Positions 1 through 8,915 of a stretch of 64,000 bases of DNA are shown piece by piece. The DNA is from Cristatella mucedo (lineage: Eukaryota > Bryozoa > Phylactolaemata > Cristatellidae): assembly GCA_009760855.2 (NCBI GenBank), contig WPIO01000025.1, positions 3,847,001-3,911,000 on the forward strand, given 5' to 3'. Numbering within the stretch: the stretch's first letter is position 1; each line of letters starts with the position of its first letter. The notes under the pieces are model-generated. The model saw only the letters and a list, made by a program, of their open reading frames with translations. It searched no databases and was not told the DNA's origin. The translations under genes were made by a program, and so were the position numbers.

Positions 1-780
1 AGTAACACCTCTTGTCGTCATTGTGTTAAGTATATCATTTGCACCTCCACTTATATTAGTCATAATAACATCCTCATCACTTCCACCAACACGAGTCATT
101 TCAAGTGTAAAAGGAATATAATGAAGATTTGTATTTATATCTACACAAAAACCAGAAATTCGTGATAGAGGAAGTGCAATACTAAAATTTCCAGCTTCAT
201 CAATAATATTATTCATAATACCTCCCCTATAGACGAACCCAATATTTGAAGTATTAGCTCCAGAAGCATTAGGGCTAGTGTATGAATTAGTTAAAGTCAA
301 ATCGTGTGTTGAATTTCCTTCATCTTTTTTCCAACCAGTAGCAAGACGTTCAGTTCTATTGTAATCATTTGGATAACATAGAAGCCCCATCAATGTTGAA
401 ACACTTCCAACTCCTTGTGTTAATGGAAGACTTTCAATTTCTTTAGTACTAAGTCTAACTCTCATACTATTAAACATCCAAGCACCTGCGTTACTGACAA
501 AAGCAACAGTAAGATTTCTATTTGGTGCTGCATAAACAGGTGGATTAGCAACAGCAGTTTGAACTTGAATTTGACCCTCAAGTAAAAGGTAAGCATCAGA
601 TAGAACATAACATGTTAGTTGTTCACCAGGCACGATGAATGTTACTAATTTAGAAGCAACACTATCAGTTTCATTTCCATTCTTTGGATAAAACTCTCTA
701 AATTGATAATCTATAAGTTTGTAATCAGGAAACTCAGGATCTCCAAGTTCAAGTATACTAACTATAGGTGCACTTGCCAT
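1..780 (-). CDS. Putative double-jelly-roll-type major capsid protein, N-terminal 260 codons (C-terminus beyond window)
   Basis: The frame is open without a stop from an ATG at 780 to the window edge. The start follows the element's TATATAGA-type leader. The protein is rich in beta-strand-forming, Asn/Thr/Ser/Gly stretches, lacks a signal peptide or membrane span, and includes PLSRISGFCVD followed by IPFTLEMTR, a pattern of jelly-roll strands seen in capsid proteins of this virus group. Its place at the head of the structural genes and its large size fit a major capsid protein. The family call is inference: a penton or other minor capsid protein remains possible. It is one of the few genes here with no visible break. 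Confidence 0.5.
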   Translation of the reverse strand, partial: MASAPIVSILELGDPEFPDYKLIDYQFREFYPKNGNETDSVASKLVTFIVPGEQLTCYVLSDAYLLLEGQIQVQTAVANPPVYAAPNRNLTVAFVSNAGAWMFNSMRVRLSTKEIESLPLTQGVGSVSTLMGLLCYPNDYNRTERLATGWKKDEGNSTHDLTLTNSYTSPNASGANTSNIGFVYRGGIMNNIIDEAGNFSIALPLSRISGFCVDINTNLHYIPFTLEMTRVGGSDEDVIMTNISGGANDILNTMTTRGVT

Positions 781-806
781 TTCTTCTCTATATAAAAAAC
801 TAAAAA

Positions 807-1398
807 TTATTTTCTACTTTGAATATATAAACCAGCACCTATCTTTTTCCTCATATTACCACCATAACCATCAGCTCTAACACAAGGAACAACAGCTTTA
901 GTACTAATTACTTTCTCTATTTCTTTATATGCTTTAGGGTCATTCTCTGTAAGAGTCTCTGAATAGTCTTCTACGTTTTGTTCTTCAGTCTTAGCTTTTC
1001 AATTTTTTTTCGATTTTGTATTGACATTCTCAAACATAATTTTTTTAATTCAAGATCCATCTCTTTCATTTTTCCATCATCATCTTCATCTTTTCTTTTT
1101 TCCCAAGCTCATATTCAAGTTCTTTCTTTCTTCTTTCTTCTACAAGTTTGTCATCCATTTCTCTACGTCTAATAGCATACTCTTGATCTAGCTTGTCATT
1201 CTTTGTTTGTAGTTCAGTAAGTTTTCTTGCTTGATGCATATCAATACCTTTACTAGCAATAGCCATACCAGTACTAGTTAATCCAGTTACCAATGGCGCT
1301 ACTTTTTTAACACCGTCAATTACTTTATCAAGCAACCCATGTCCGCGATATTTTACTCCATATGCTCTACCGTGACCAATTCTTTCATAACTACCCAT
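807..1398 (-). pseudogene. Structural-type small protein with charged coiled coil, frameshifted
   Basis: The ATG at 1398 opens a protein with a glycine/arginine-rich N-terminus (MGSYERIGHGRAYG), a hydrophobic stretch (APLVTGLTSTGMAIA, about residues 33-47) and a Lys/Glu-rich probable coiled coil (about residues 55-110). The original frame stops near 1066. Another frame then continues as a charged tail and ends at 807 with KIGAGLYIQSRK, so I read one gene of about 195 codons with at least one frameshift. The leader has TATAATAGAGCA next to the ATG. No family was recognised; its location between capsid-type genes suggests a minor virion protein. Confidence 0.5.
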
Positions 1399-1432
1399 TG
1401 CTCTATTATATTATATTATATTGCTCTATCTA

Positions 1433-2330
1433 TTACTTTGAAATTTCTATTGTCGCAACTACATCAGTAATAATATTTACAGGATTTCCGTTTTGATCTG
1501 TTAAACTTATTTTAAATGAACTTATTGAATCTATATCACCACGTGTTGGTAAGTGGTATAGTATATTAAAAATATGAAGCTCAAATCGATCACCAGGATT
1601 AATTTCATCAATATCAATAACATATAGATGTAAATTGTTCTAAAAATCTTTTTATTTTTTCTACATAATCTAAATGGATCAACTAAATCACAATCTACAC
1701 TAACCCATCGAACTCCTTTATTATCTGGTAATACCATTTTATTCCATGCTTTGTAGATGCCAGAGAAGTACATTGCTTTTTCTATTGCCTCATAAGGATT
1801 TCCATCGACAAGACTACTATCAAATGTTCCTTGTTGATTTGAATTAAAACCTAAACTATCTCCAATCGAATTTAAAGCACCAGCAACACTACCAAGTATA
1901 ACAACCTAATCACCAACTACTTGCATTAATATTCTATCATCTGTATCAACACTAAATTTTATTCCTGTACTATTTCTTTTTGTTGTATCATAAAAACCAC
2001 TATTTGTAGAAGTCGTCCTCATTTCATTTTGTGATACAATAGTCTTTGGTTGAGGTTCTGATATGCTTTCTTTAGAGCGGCAATGATTTTATTTGAATCA
2101 AAATAACCAGAAGCAATTGCAATATACGTATTAGTCAAATCAGTCATTCTCCATCTAAACCAAAGTTTATCATTTACATCTTTATCAAAATTTGATATAA
2201 CTTTATTAGTATATGTAAACTCTACTCTGCGTAAACCAATTTTATTATAACCTGAATCAGATCCAAGCATAATTGGTGGCACCAATGTTTTTGTCTCAGA
2301 ACTGCTAGTCCCAGATAATCTTATTGACAT
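1433..2330 (-). pseudogene. Capsid-associated-type protein ending in a SLTDQNG motif, frameshifted
   Basis: The ATG at 2330 has AATATAGAAAA immediately upstream. The first frame runs to 2019; a second frame (TGIKFSVDTDDRILMQV) carries on with an in-frame TAG near 1907, and a third frame finishes at 1433. The N-terminal part contains NTYIAIASGYFDSNKI and the C-terminal part ISLTDQNGNPV, a pattern I associate with minor capsid or penton-like proteins of animal Polintons. About 295 codons in all. Function is inferred from that similarity and from neighbouring structural genes; the exact capsid role is not certain. Confidence 0.5.
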
Positions 2331-2339
2331 TTTTCTATA

Positions 2340-2993
2340 TTAAAGTTTGAGAATTTCTATAACAACTGTAATTTGCTGAGAACTAAAATCTGATAATTTT
2401 ATATTCTGATCAGTAACATTAATCACTATATCAGAGATAGAATCACTAGCTACATTATGATATTCAATAGTGTTTGGTTCATGAACCATTTGTTCCCATG
2501 GAGGTGCACTGTAAGCGAAGCTTCTTAATACTTGTGTTTCATTTCCATTTATAAAACGTGTTCCACTAGCAACCATATTACAATTTACAAGTATAAGATT
2601 TAAATCATAAACAAAAACTTCATTTTCAGATATAATCTTTGTGTTTGGTGTAAAAATAACAGGAGTAATATCAGGATACATTTTAGTAAAGTCAGTACTT
2701 GAAAGAGTTGTATAAGCATCGGCAGTAAAACCAAGAACAGTAGAAGTACTAGATTTATTCGCAAGAAATGTCCAAACAACTGGTATTTTAATCCAAGAAT
2801 TAGCAGTAGCAGTATCAACACCCAATTCAAGTGTATCTATTGTTGCACCTGATTGTGTAATAGAAGTATTAATAATATCAACAATACCAATATTTACATC
2901 ATCTGATACTGCAGTATATATTCCAGGTCTTACTGTTACTGGCTGTTCTGATCCACCTGATATTCTATAAACAAAAGTATTGTTAGTATTTTT
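2340..2993 (-). CDS. Beta-rich putative capsid/penton-type protein, start codon not visible
   Basis: The frame is open from just after a stop at 2994-2996 down to the TAA at 2340-2342, but no ATG lies in its first 50 codons, so the original start was probably lost or lies beyond a frameshift. The protein has alternating hydrophobic/polar segments, a conserved-looking FAYSAPPWEQMVHEPNTIEY stretch, and a C-terminus (DIVINVTDQNIKLSDF) that resembles the end of the neighbouring gene (SLTDQNGNPV). The two may be related jelly-roll structural proteins. No membrane span. Confidence 0.5.
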   Translation of the reverse strand, partial: KNTNNTFVYRISGGSEQPVTVRPGIYTAVSDDVNIGIVDIINTSITQSGATIDTLELGVDTATANSWIKIPVVWTFLANKSSTSTVLGFTADAYTTLSSTDFTKMYPDITPVIFTPNTKIISENEVFVYDLNLILVNCNMVASGTRFINGNETQVLRSFAYSAPPWEQMVHEPNTIEYHNVASDSISDIVINVTDQNIKLSDFSSQQITVVIEILKL

Positions 2994-3208
2994 TTATATT
3001 TCTAATGAAATTAGTACCAACAAACTTCTTAAAACAAATCTTAAATTTCTTGCCTTTTAATAAAATCGGTGTTATTAACACGAGTTCTAATAGTATTGGT
3101 ATTTCAAGTTATATTGAAAACGTATCTTTCTTTACTTGCTTGACTACTTTTTCTAATACTTTCAAAACTCCTAAATATATCGTTAACACTTTTTAACAAA
3201 TTACTCAT
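2990..3208 (-). pseudogene. Small ORF remnant upstream of the beta-rich capsid-type gene
   Basis: An ATG at 3208 opens MSNLLKSVNDIFRSFESIRK and runs about 34 codons to a TGA. A neighbouring frame continues with a hydrophobic stretch (EIPILLELVLITPILL) and a basic tail. It may be a small membrane protein or the lost N-terminus of the gene at 2340-2993. I cannot tell which. Confidence 0.3.
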
Positions 3209-3443
3209 ATAATATGTATAAAAGATTGTTTATTTTTGCAACATAAGACTTTGGAGCTTTTCGAGATCTAGCAAGATAATCAATTGCAGAACTTATATAA
3301 CTTAATACACCTCTATTACCTGCAGCAAGTTCACGAAGCCATAAATCAATCATATCAAATACTTCTTTTTCACTACTTACAATTAATGGAATTAATTCTA
3401 GTCCTTTACCAACAGGATTAAAATTAATATAACTATAAATCAA
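3201..3443 (-). CDS. Unknown small protein, possibly the tail of the next upstream gene
   Basis: An open frame of about 80 codons with no ATG near its start. It is mostly helical in character (LWLRELAAGNRGVLSYISSAIDYLARSRKAPKSY) and soluble. It overlaps the start of the 3208 ORF by 8 bases. The frame directly follows the end of the 3445-4239 gene, so a frameshift may have split one longer gene. No family recognised. Confidence 0.4.
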   Translation of the reverse strand: MIYSYINFNPVGKGLELIPLIVSSEKEVFDMIDLWLRELAAGNRGVLSYISSAIDYLARSRKAPKSYVAKINNLLYILYE

Positions 3444-3444
3444 T

Positions 3445-4239
3445 ATTATACAGGTTTTCTTGAATGCATAGCTCGTAATTCTGAAAGAAGAAATAAAGCA
3501 TCAGAATCAAATGGCTCTTTATTCACTACTTTCATATTTACTATAATATTTCTTAAATTAGTAGATACTGAACCTTTACTTTTAATTTTATCTAGAAGAT
3601 ATTGTTTCTTTTTTTTAGAGTATCTGTTCCAGATTGAACAACTGGTAGAGCTTCTTGAACAACTGGAACAGTCGGTAGAGCTTCTTGAACAACAGGTAGA
3701 GTTTCAATTACTTTTGCTTTTTTGACTCTTTTCCTAGGTCTCTTTCCAGTTAAAGGATTAACAATAAGATGCTCTGCAATTTCTTTTTGAAGTGAATCAA
3801 TTGCTTGTCTCACTTCTGGATTAGCAGCATGTGTCTTTGCTTGATTTGCAATATTTACTGCTTTTGTAGGATTACCACTTGCAATATCATCAAATCCTTT
3901 TCTTACTATATTAGAAATATCTACAGGTGCTTTTTGTTCTAATATTTTTTTCATTTGTTCTTTCTGATCCATTTGAATTGCAAGTGCATGCCTAACTTTT
4001 CTTAGTTTATCAATAACAACATCACCTGAATTATGATTTCTCTAATGCACGTTCATTAAATTCATGTTCTACTCTATCTCTTGATTGCATTTCTGCCTCA
4101 ATTCTTTGTATCTCTTGACTATTATCAAGAATAGTAGCAACACGTAACTCTTCTAAATTAGTAAGTTTATTTTCTAGATCTAATGCTTCTTAAACACTTC
4201 CTCTGTAAGGTTTGTTTTTACTTGCGTATATTTTATCAT
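3445..4239 (-). pseudogene. Helical, charged unknown virion-type protein with three frameshifts
   Basis: The ATG at 4239 begins MIKYTQVKTNLTEEV. Frame changes near 4195, 4045 and 3600 link a coiled-coil-like N-terminal part (NSQEIQRIEAEMQSRDRVEHE), a middle part with a basic cluster GKRPRKRVKKAKV, Val/Pro/Gln-rich repeats (LPVVQEALPTVPVVQEALPVVQ), and a C-terminus ending ELRAMHSRKPV. The basic cluster could be a nuclear localisation or DNA-binding signal. No known domain was recognised. It lies directly upstream of the packaging ATPase on the same strand. Confidence 0.45.
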
Positions 4240-4257
4240 TTATTATTTTCCCTATAT

Positions 4258-4927
4258 TCAATTAGAAATAGTTATTAACTGTTTACCTGTATCATCTACA
4301 GACCAAAATATTCCTTCTGATTCTGTTTTGGTTAGATCAATAACACAGTATCCAAATCTATTTCTAGTACAAGAATTAACCCATTCTTTAAACTGTCTCT
4401 TATCTATGTCACCAACATATGATTTATGAATATACTCAGTATCAGAACTATTTTGTTTAAATATTATAATCATTTTTTATATTATTTCTTATTTATCCTC
4501 TAGGAATTTTAGTAAATCCTTGAGCAAGATAGAATATGTTCAATTCTTTATGTCTACCTCTAGTAAAATAATCCAAGATTTTCGATTGATCTTCAGTCAT
4601 CAAATCATCTAGTACAACAACATTCTTACAGTTCTTATAAGAATCAATATCTGGCATACTATAAATTCCATTAACCCAAGCATAAGCAAGTTTATCGTTA
4701 GTCATTGGCATAAGACCTTTATATAATTTCTTATCTAAACTTGAAGCAATGATTGTACATGTATCATAATTGAGCATTCCATAAAATATCCAATTCATTA
4801 CTGACTGTGATTTACCTGATCCACTTGGTCCAAGAACTAATGTTCTAATAGGTACTTTAGGCAATGGCTCTCTATGTCCAGTATCTTCATCTTGTCCAAA
4901 ATTAAAAGCTCTAACTCTTGGCGACAT
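4258..4927 (-). pseudogene. FtsK/HerA-type genome-packaging ATPase, interrupted
   Basis: The protein begins at an ATG (4927) that directly follows AATATAGAAAA. It has a Walker A motif GPSGSGKS at about residues 33-40 and a Walker B VVVLDDL at about residues 104-110, then YLAQGFTKIPRG. The frame stops at a TAA (about 4493-4495), and the remaining third continues in another frame (IIIFKQNSSDTEYIH to the stop at 4258). The combined length of about 223 codons fits the usual size of Polinton packaging ATPases. It would pump DNA into the capsid. It diverges from the zinc-ribbon gene across a 20-bp gap. Confidence 0.85.
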
Positions 4928-4947
4928 TTTTCTATATTATAATAGAT
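4928..4947. promoter_or_regulatory. 20-bp divergent intergenic region between ATPase and zinc-ribbon genes
   Basis: Only 20 AT-rich bases separate two divergent ATGs (4927 minus, 4948 plus). The ATPase side reads AATATAGAAAA before its ATG and the other side TATTATAATAGAT before its ATG. Any promoters must fit in this gap or overlap coding sequence. Confidence 0.5.
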
Positions 4948-5415
4948 ATGGAAATTTATTGTTTGAAGTGTAAAAAACAAAATGATACAATTCATGAAGA
5001 ATATGTTGAAGTAGATAGCACAAAAGGAATGAGAGGAATGCTTAAAAGTTATTTGCACTATTTGTAATAGTAAGAAATCAAAGTTTGTCAAACTAAGAAG
5101 TGTTGGTGAAGGTGTACTAGCTCATGGAAGAAATCATGGACTTGGAATGGAAGGTGAAGGTGTACTAGCTCATGGAAGGAAAGAAGGAAACATGGAGCAG
5201 GTGTATTAGCACATGGAAGAAAACATGGAACAGGTGTACTAGCTCATGGAAGGAAACACGGACTTGGAATGGAAGGTGAAGGTGTATTAGCTCATGGAAG
5301 GAATCGTGGAACAGGTGTGCTAGCTCAAGGAAGAAAACATGGTTCTTCTGTAGAAGATAAACAACAAATACTTGCAGAACTTAAAAAGACTATTGACAAA
5401 CTAACAAATAAATAA
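4948..5415 (+). pseudogene. Zinc-ribbon protein with tandem GVLAHGRKHG repeats, frameshifted
   Basis: The ATG at 4948 starts MEIYCLKCKK. A second Cys pair (CTIC) about 30 residues later completes a four-cysteine zinc ribbon like those in small Polinton proteins. After a first frameshift (about 5045) and a second (about 5180), the protein carries six copies of a 10-12 residue unit of the form G-x-G-V-L-A-H-G-R-K-H-G, twice separated by LGME. It ends with a short helix (ILAELKKTIDKLTNK). The repeats are basic, so a DNA-binding or core role is plausible. Each LGMEGEG segment also fits the second adenain cleavage consensus (M/I/L)xGx-G. Function is inference. Confidence 0.6.
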
Positions 5416-5792
5416 AATCAACACCGCTAACAGATCTAGAAATAAATGGTTGTGTAAAAGAATTAGATATAAAGAACTTTAGATGAGTATTTGCAAGAGA
5501 TGAACTAACAAAACCACTAGATAGTGAACGTCTTATTTGTAATACAGGAGAATAAGATAGAGCAATATATCACTGGGTAGCACTTAAAAAAGAAGGTAAA
5601 CAGTGTTTTTACTTTGATTCATTCGGTGCTCCACCAATGCCAGAAGTAATACATTATTTTGGTGTAATACCAAGCTTTCAGACATTTATGCTGCAAGAAT
5701 ACAATCAAACAGATTGCGGGAGAAGATGCCTAGTCTTTTTAAAATTAATGCAAGAAACAGATTTTGGATCGACAATGGATTTATTAATTTAA
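5412..5792 (+). pseudogene. Adenain/Ulp1-type cysteine protease with in-frame stops
   Basis: One frame carries the family signature: a catalytic His in YHWVAL (codon at 5571), an acidic residue in CFYFDSFGAP (about 5614), and the Gln-Cys pair in QTDCGRRCLVFL (Cys codon at 5715). The upstream part (VFARDELTKP) also fits. No ATG is visible, and two in-frame stops interrupt the N-terminal half: a TGA within NFR-VFARD and a TAA after NTGE. The family matures capsid precursors in adenoviruses and Polintons. The length of about 125 codons is short, so an N-terminal piece may be lost. The gene follows the zinc-ribbon gene on the same strand. Confidence 0.8.
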
Positions 5793-5821
5793 TTTAAAAA
5801 ATTTCTTTTCCTTGTATAGAA

Positions 5822-6159
5822 ATGAATAATAAAAAATTCTTAGTACTCGAAAATTCTTCTGTTGTCATTCCCAAAGGATGAAACTTGAATACAGTGGATA
5901 TGATATGTCTAGTCGTTCAACTATTGGTATAAGAATCGCATTTGGTACTAAACCAAGTATATTCTTTGATCAAAAGAACAAACAAATGAAATTCAGTATT
6001 ACTGCTGAAGTAATTCAAAAACTTGGTAATGACTTTACTGTTACTGGTATTCTTGATGGTGGATATGTAACTAAAGATACTTATAATTCAGAAGAAAGAC
6101 TTAATATTAGATTAAAGCTAGATCAAGTTAAAGTTTATAATGTTGTTAAACGAGGTTAA
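5822..6159 (+). pseudogene. Small unknown protein with one frameshift
   Basis: The ATG at 5822 lies directly after TTGTATAGAA, the element's start-proximal motif. The first frame gives 18 codons (to a TGA near 5876). A second frame then runs 93 codons (FSITAEVIQKLGNDFTVTGILDGGY) to 6159. The predicted character is beta-rich and soluble. A small single-stranded-DNA-binding or virion protein is possible, but no domain was recognised. Confidence 0.45.
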
Positions 6160-6231
6160 TTCAATCCTGTTGAGTATTAGATATATAAAAAATAAACAAA
6201 AATATATAAAACAACAAACAAAAAACAAAAA

Positions 6232-7045
6232 TTAGATTAGTTTTAATTTTTTTATCTTTATTCTAGTAATATCTAACATCCTATCTACAATGCTACGAGT
6301 ATAATTCTTTATTTTATTCAAACTTGCAGGATTACTTACTTTATCTCTTAAGAAACCAGTAGCAAATGAATCATTCAACATGCCACCAATGCCAAGTCCT
6401 AAATTTGCTTTTGCCATTATTACAGCTGCAACAGTTTTTGCATCTTCTCTGACATATGATGGTTGGCGAGGATCTAATGCAATCATAGCAGCACTCTCTG
6501 CAAGTACAAGATCAGATAAATTTCTTATTTTAGTTTTTGCGGTTCAGGCATATTACTTGTCTCTGTGTAATCATTATCATGGATTAAAGCCCGAGCATCC
6601 AAATCATTGACTCCTGTGTAAGATTCATTCATTCTTTGAGTGAAATTTGTTCCTGGGCCGACATATGAGTATCGTCCAAAAGTATATATGAAAATCGTCC
6701 AAGGAATTTTGTATTATTGAATGATCCACCAGGAACATTTTCTGATTGAGCTCCACTAGGACGTTTCATATGCATTTCACAATTGCCAGTAAGTTTATTA
6801 ATAAGATTGACTATACCAGAACCTTGTCTTCTATTTGCTTTTAGTTGCTTCAATGAAAGATTCAATTGCAGTCCAATACCTTTTGCTTTACACTTTTCTA
6901 TTTTATTAAGTTGAGTATTAGTAAGAAGAATTGGAACAGTACCAGAAAGATCTTCATGTTTCAATCTTATAGAAATAGATTCTTTAGAACTGTGAATTTG
7001 TTTTAGTTGATGATCAGATAGTGCAAGTTTTACTTCTTGATATGT
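6232..7045 (-). pseudogene. Minor-capsid-type protein with HDxxY (phospholipase A2-like) motif
   Basis: The N-terminal frame includes ISIRLKHEDLSGTVPILLTN and LKANRRQGSGIVNLINKL, a layout I recognise from pX-like or minor capsid proteins of Polintons and adintoviruses. After a frameshift it holds YTGVNDLDARALIHDNDYTE: a YTG start followed by HDNDY, which matches the HDxxY catalytic core of parvovirus-type phospholipase A2 domains, though the calcium-loop part is shortened. A further shift leads to a helical tail ending at 6232. No ATG is visible at the 5' end. A membrane-penetration role during entry is inferred from the family only, and this copy is broken. Confidence 0.5.
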
Positions 7046-7113
7046 ATTTGTATATATAATACATTATTTTGAATACTTACAAATCAATATTATAGAAAAT
7101 TTCCTTGGACGAT

Positions 7114-7613
7114 ATTTCTGCTTTTAGAGATAGTTTTAGAATTATTAGATTACAATGCATTAACAGAGAAGTTTATCTGGAGGGTTGATAGAGATGGAAG
7201 TACAAGAGCATTTAGTGAAGCAGGAACTACATATAATGGATATAGAGTTATTAGTATTTATGGAAAACTATTCAAAGGACTTCGTTTGACCTGGCTAATT
7301 TGTAAACATGAAATGTCTATCTTTCAAATCGATCACATCAAATGGAATAAATTAGATAATAGAATTAGTAATTTAAGACTTGCTACACATTCTGAAAACA
7401 TGAGAAATAAGCCAAAACGAGAAGATCTATCATCTGATTTTATCGGAGTTGTTTTGATGAAAGAACAAACATTTTAAAGCATACATTCGAATAGATGGAG
7501 ATAAAAAGCATCTTGGATATTTTGACAATCAAGAAGATGCTGCAACTGCTCATGATATAATGGCAATCCATCATAACATTGAATTTGCACGACTAAACTT
7601 TTTTATAATGTAA
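7114..7613 (+). pseudogene. HNH homing-type endonuclease with C-terminal AP2 domain, frameshifted
   Basis: The frame from about 7114 contains LLDYNALTEKFIWRVDRDG, NGYRVISIYGKLFKGLRLTW, and the HNH core IDHIKWNKLDNRISNLRLAT with HSENMRNKP, matching HNH_3-type nucleases. A frameshift near 7460-7480 separates this from an AP2-type DNA-binding domain (YIRIDGDKKHLGYFDNQEDA then ARLNF, to 7613). HNH-AP2 enzymes are selfish endonucleases common in phages and giant viruses. The gene sits alone on the plus strand between two minus-strand structural genes, as a mobile gene might. No ATG is visible. Confidence 0.75.
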
Positions 7614-7647
7614 CAGAAGATAATAAACTTGTTAGATATTCTGATTA

Positions 7648-8267
7648 TTAATTCTTGCATCTGCGTTTTAACTCATCTCTTAGTTTAATCATCTCATCAT
7701 AAATTTCTTTTTGACTTGCTCCTCTAGAAAACAGATTTGCTGCAAGCTCGCAGACTCGGGTTTATAGTCGCACTCCTTTTTACCACCGCCTATTGTACTA
7801 CTCTCTATTTTCTTAATACTATTTTTTAGTTCTGGAGAATATGACACACCTCCACTGTCTACAAGTTTTTTTCCTTGGTTAATGTAATTCAATCTATTAG
7901 TTACTTCTGAATTTTGTACTTTTCCACTAAGATCAATATCAATACCCTTATCTAATAATTCTATCATATTATGAATATCAGTAATAGCATTCTTTAGTTT
8001 CTCACTCTGAAGTGATAAAGCATTCATTCTTTGCTCATGAGTGTTCATAGGTGGAGCTTTAGAAGTGAACAGTGTTTCATCTATTATCTTTTTTATTAGA
8101 CCAGCAACAGTAACTGCAATTGAAACTCCAAAACCAACTGCTCCTATTACACTTGCTATGATTGCAGGAATAGCAGGAATAAATCCTCCTCTCATTTCAA
8201 GAAAGTTCTTTTTCCATGCTATAGGATCTAACTGTTCAGCAGACCATGACACATCCTCACCAAACAT
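7648..8267 (-). pseudogene. Membrane-anchored minor-capsid-type protein with adenain-like cleavage site
   Basis: From the ATG at 8267 the protein has an N-terminal segment ending EMRGG (about residues 25-29), then FIPAIPAIIASVIGAVGFG and a second hydrophobic run (AVTVAGLIKKI), and a long charged helical part. MRGG-F fits the adenain consensus (M/I/L)xGG-x, as in processed capsid precursors. One frameshift near 7745 moves the tail to another frame ending at 7648 (SRGASQKEIYDEMIKLRDEL). Upstream an in-frame TAG near 8298 separates a matching frame (NEILLEAEKSNSD), so the true N-terminus may lie farther upstream. Confidence 0.55.
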
Positions 8268-8334
8268 TTCAATTAAAAATTTACTTGGATCTAAATACTA
8301 ATCACTATTCGACTTTTCTGCTTCTAATAATATT

Positions 8335-8903
8335 TCATTGATATAATAACCCACCTCTATAGATGCCACCATTTTTTTGCAATCCCTCTTTTTTCTCTGT
8401 CATTGTCTTCCAAAACACTTGTCCATATTTTCCAGAACTAATATCATGCCGAGCTGGGTTGGTCCAGCGGTTAAGGTGCTCGCCCCGACTAAGGTCTGCC
8501 TGAGGTCGTGGGCTCGAGCCCTGAGGCATATGTGAAGCGCCTGAATAGAGATTTAGTTCTCTTGGGCGCTATACAAATGAATTATATATATTTATATATA
8601 TATATCTACAATTTCTTTAATAAACAAACCAAGATTGACTATTCCTGTTACTCCAGAAAGAAAACCTCCAAGAGCTTAAGTAAAATCTCCAATCACTTTA
8701 AACGATTGTAATAATTTAGGAACTATATTTGCTATCTTGTCTAATGCTTGTGATGAAAGTTTCATTGCAATCTTTGATGCTATTCTTGTAATTGTTTTAG
8801 ATCCCACTTCAGTTGCAGTTATTATTCCTGATACTACGTCTTTAGTTGTACTAACTCCTTCTTGTATATCTTCAGCAACTCCTTTACCTTTTTTAGTCTT
8901 CAT
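8335..8903 (-). pseudogene. Small glycine-rich virion-type protein, split by a stop and a SINE
   Basis: The ATG at 8903 opens MKTKKGKGVAEDIQEG. The frame meets a TAA after GDFT (8676) and then continues in the same frame as ALGGFLSGVTGIVNLGLFIKE, a hydrophobic span. A SINE (8447-8603) interrupts it next, and the rest (SSGKYGQVFWKTMTEKKEG to GGLLYQ) resumes on the far side, ending at 8335. The basic start, hydrophobic middle and position among structural genes suggest a minor virion protein. No named family. Confidence 0.5.
8447..8603 (+). mobile_element. tRNA-derived SINE (family A) inserted in the viral element
   Basis: A tRNA-like head carries an A-box-like region (TGGTCCAGCGGTTAAGG) and a B box (GGTCGTGGGCTCGAGCC). 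The tail has AAGCGCC...GGGCGCTATACAAATGAATTATAT, shared with the local L2-type LINEs. Copies lie at about 30,953, 33,618, 34,985, 35,965, 47,878 and 60,515. The flanks share ATATC, a possible 5-bp target duplication. It cuts the gene at 8335-8903. Confidence 0.75.
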
Positions 8904-8915
8904 ATATTATAAGTA
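8904..8915. promoter_or_regulatory. 12-bp divergent intergenic region
   Basis: Two divergent ATGs (8903 minus, 8916 plus) are separated by ATATTATAAGTA only. A TATAA-like core reads on either strand. Both genes are structural-type, so co-regulation is plausible. Confidence 0.45.

Noticed and set aside
978-1172. Phe/Ser-rich plus-strand ORF in the viral region
   Set aside because: Antisense of the charged minus-strand gene at 807-1398.
3005-3196. Plus-strand 63-codon ORF
   Set aside because: All neighbouring genes are on the minus strand and a start-proximal motif is missing; minus-strand frames explain the region better.
8447-8540. tRNA gene suggested by A- and B-box-like motifs (also at 30,953, 36,060, 36,230, 47,900, 50,120, 50,510)
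   Set aside because: No full cloverleaf, repeated copies, and LINE-derived tails show that they are SINE heads.
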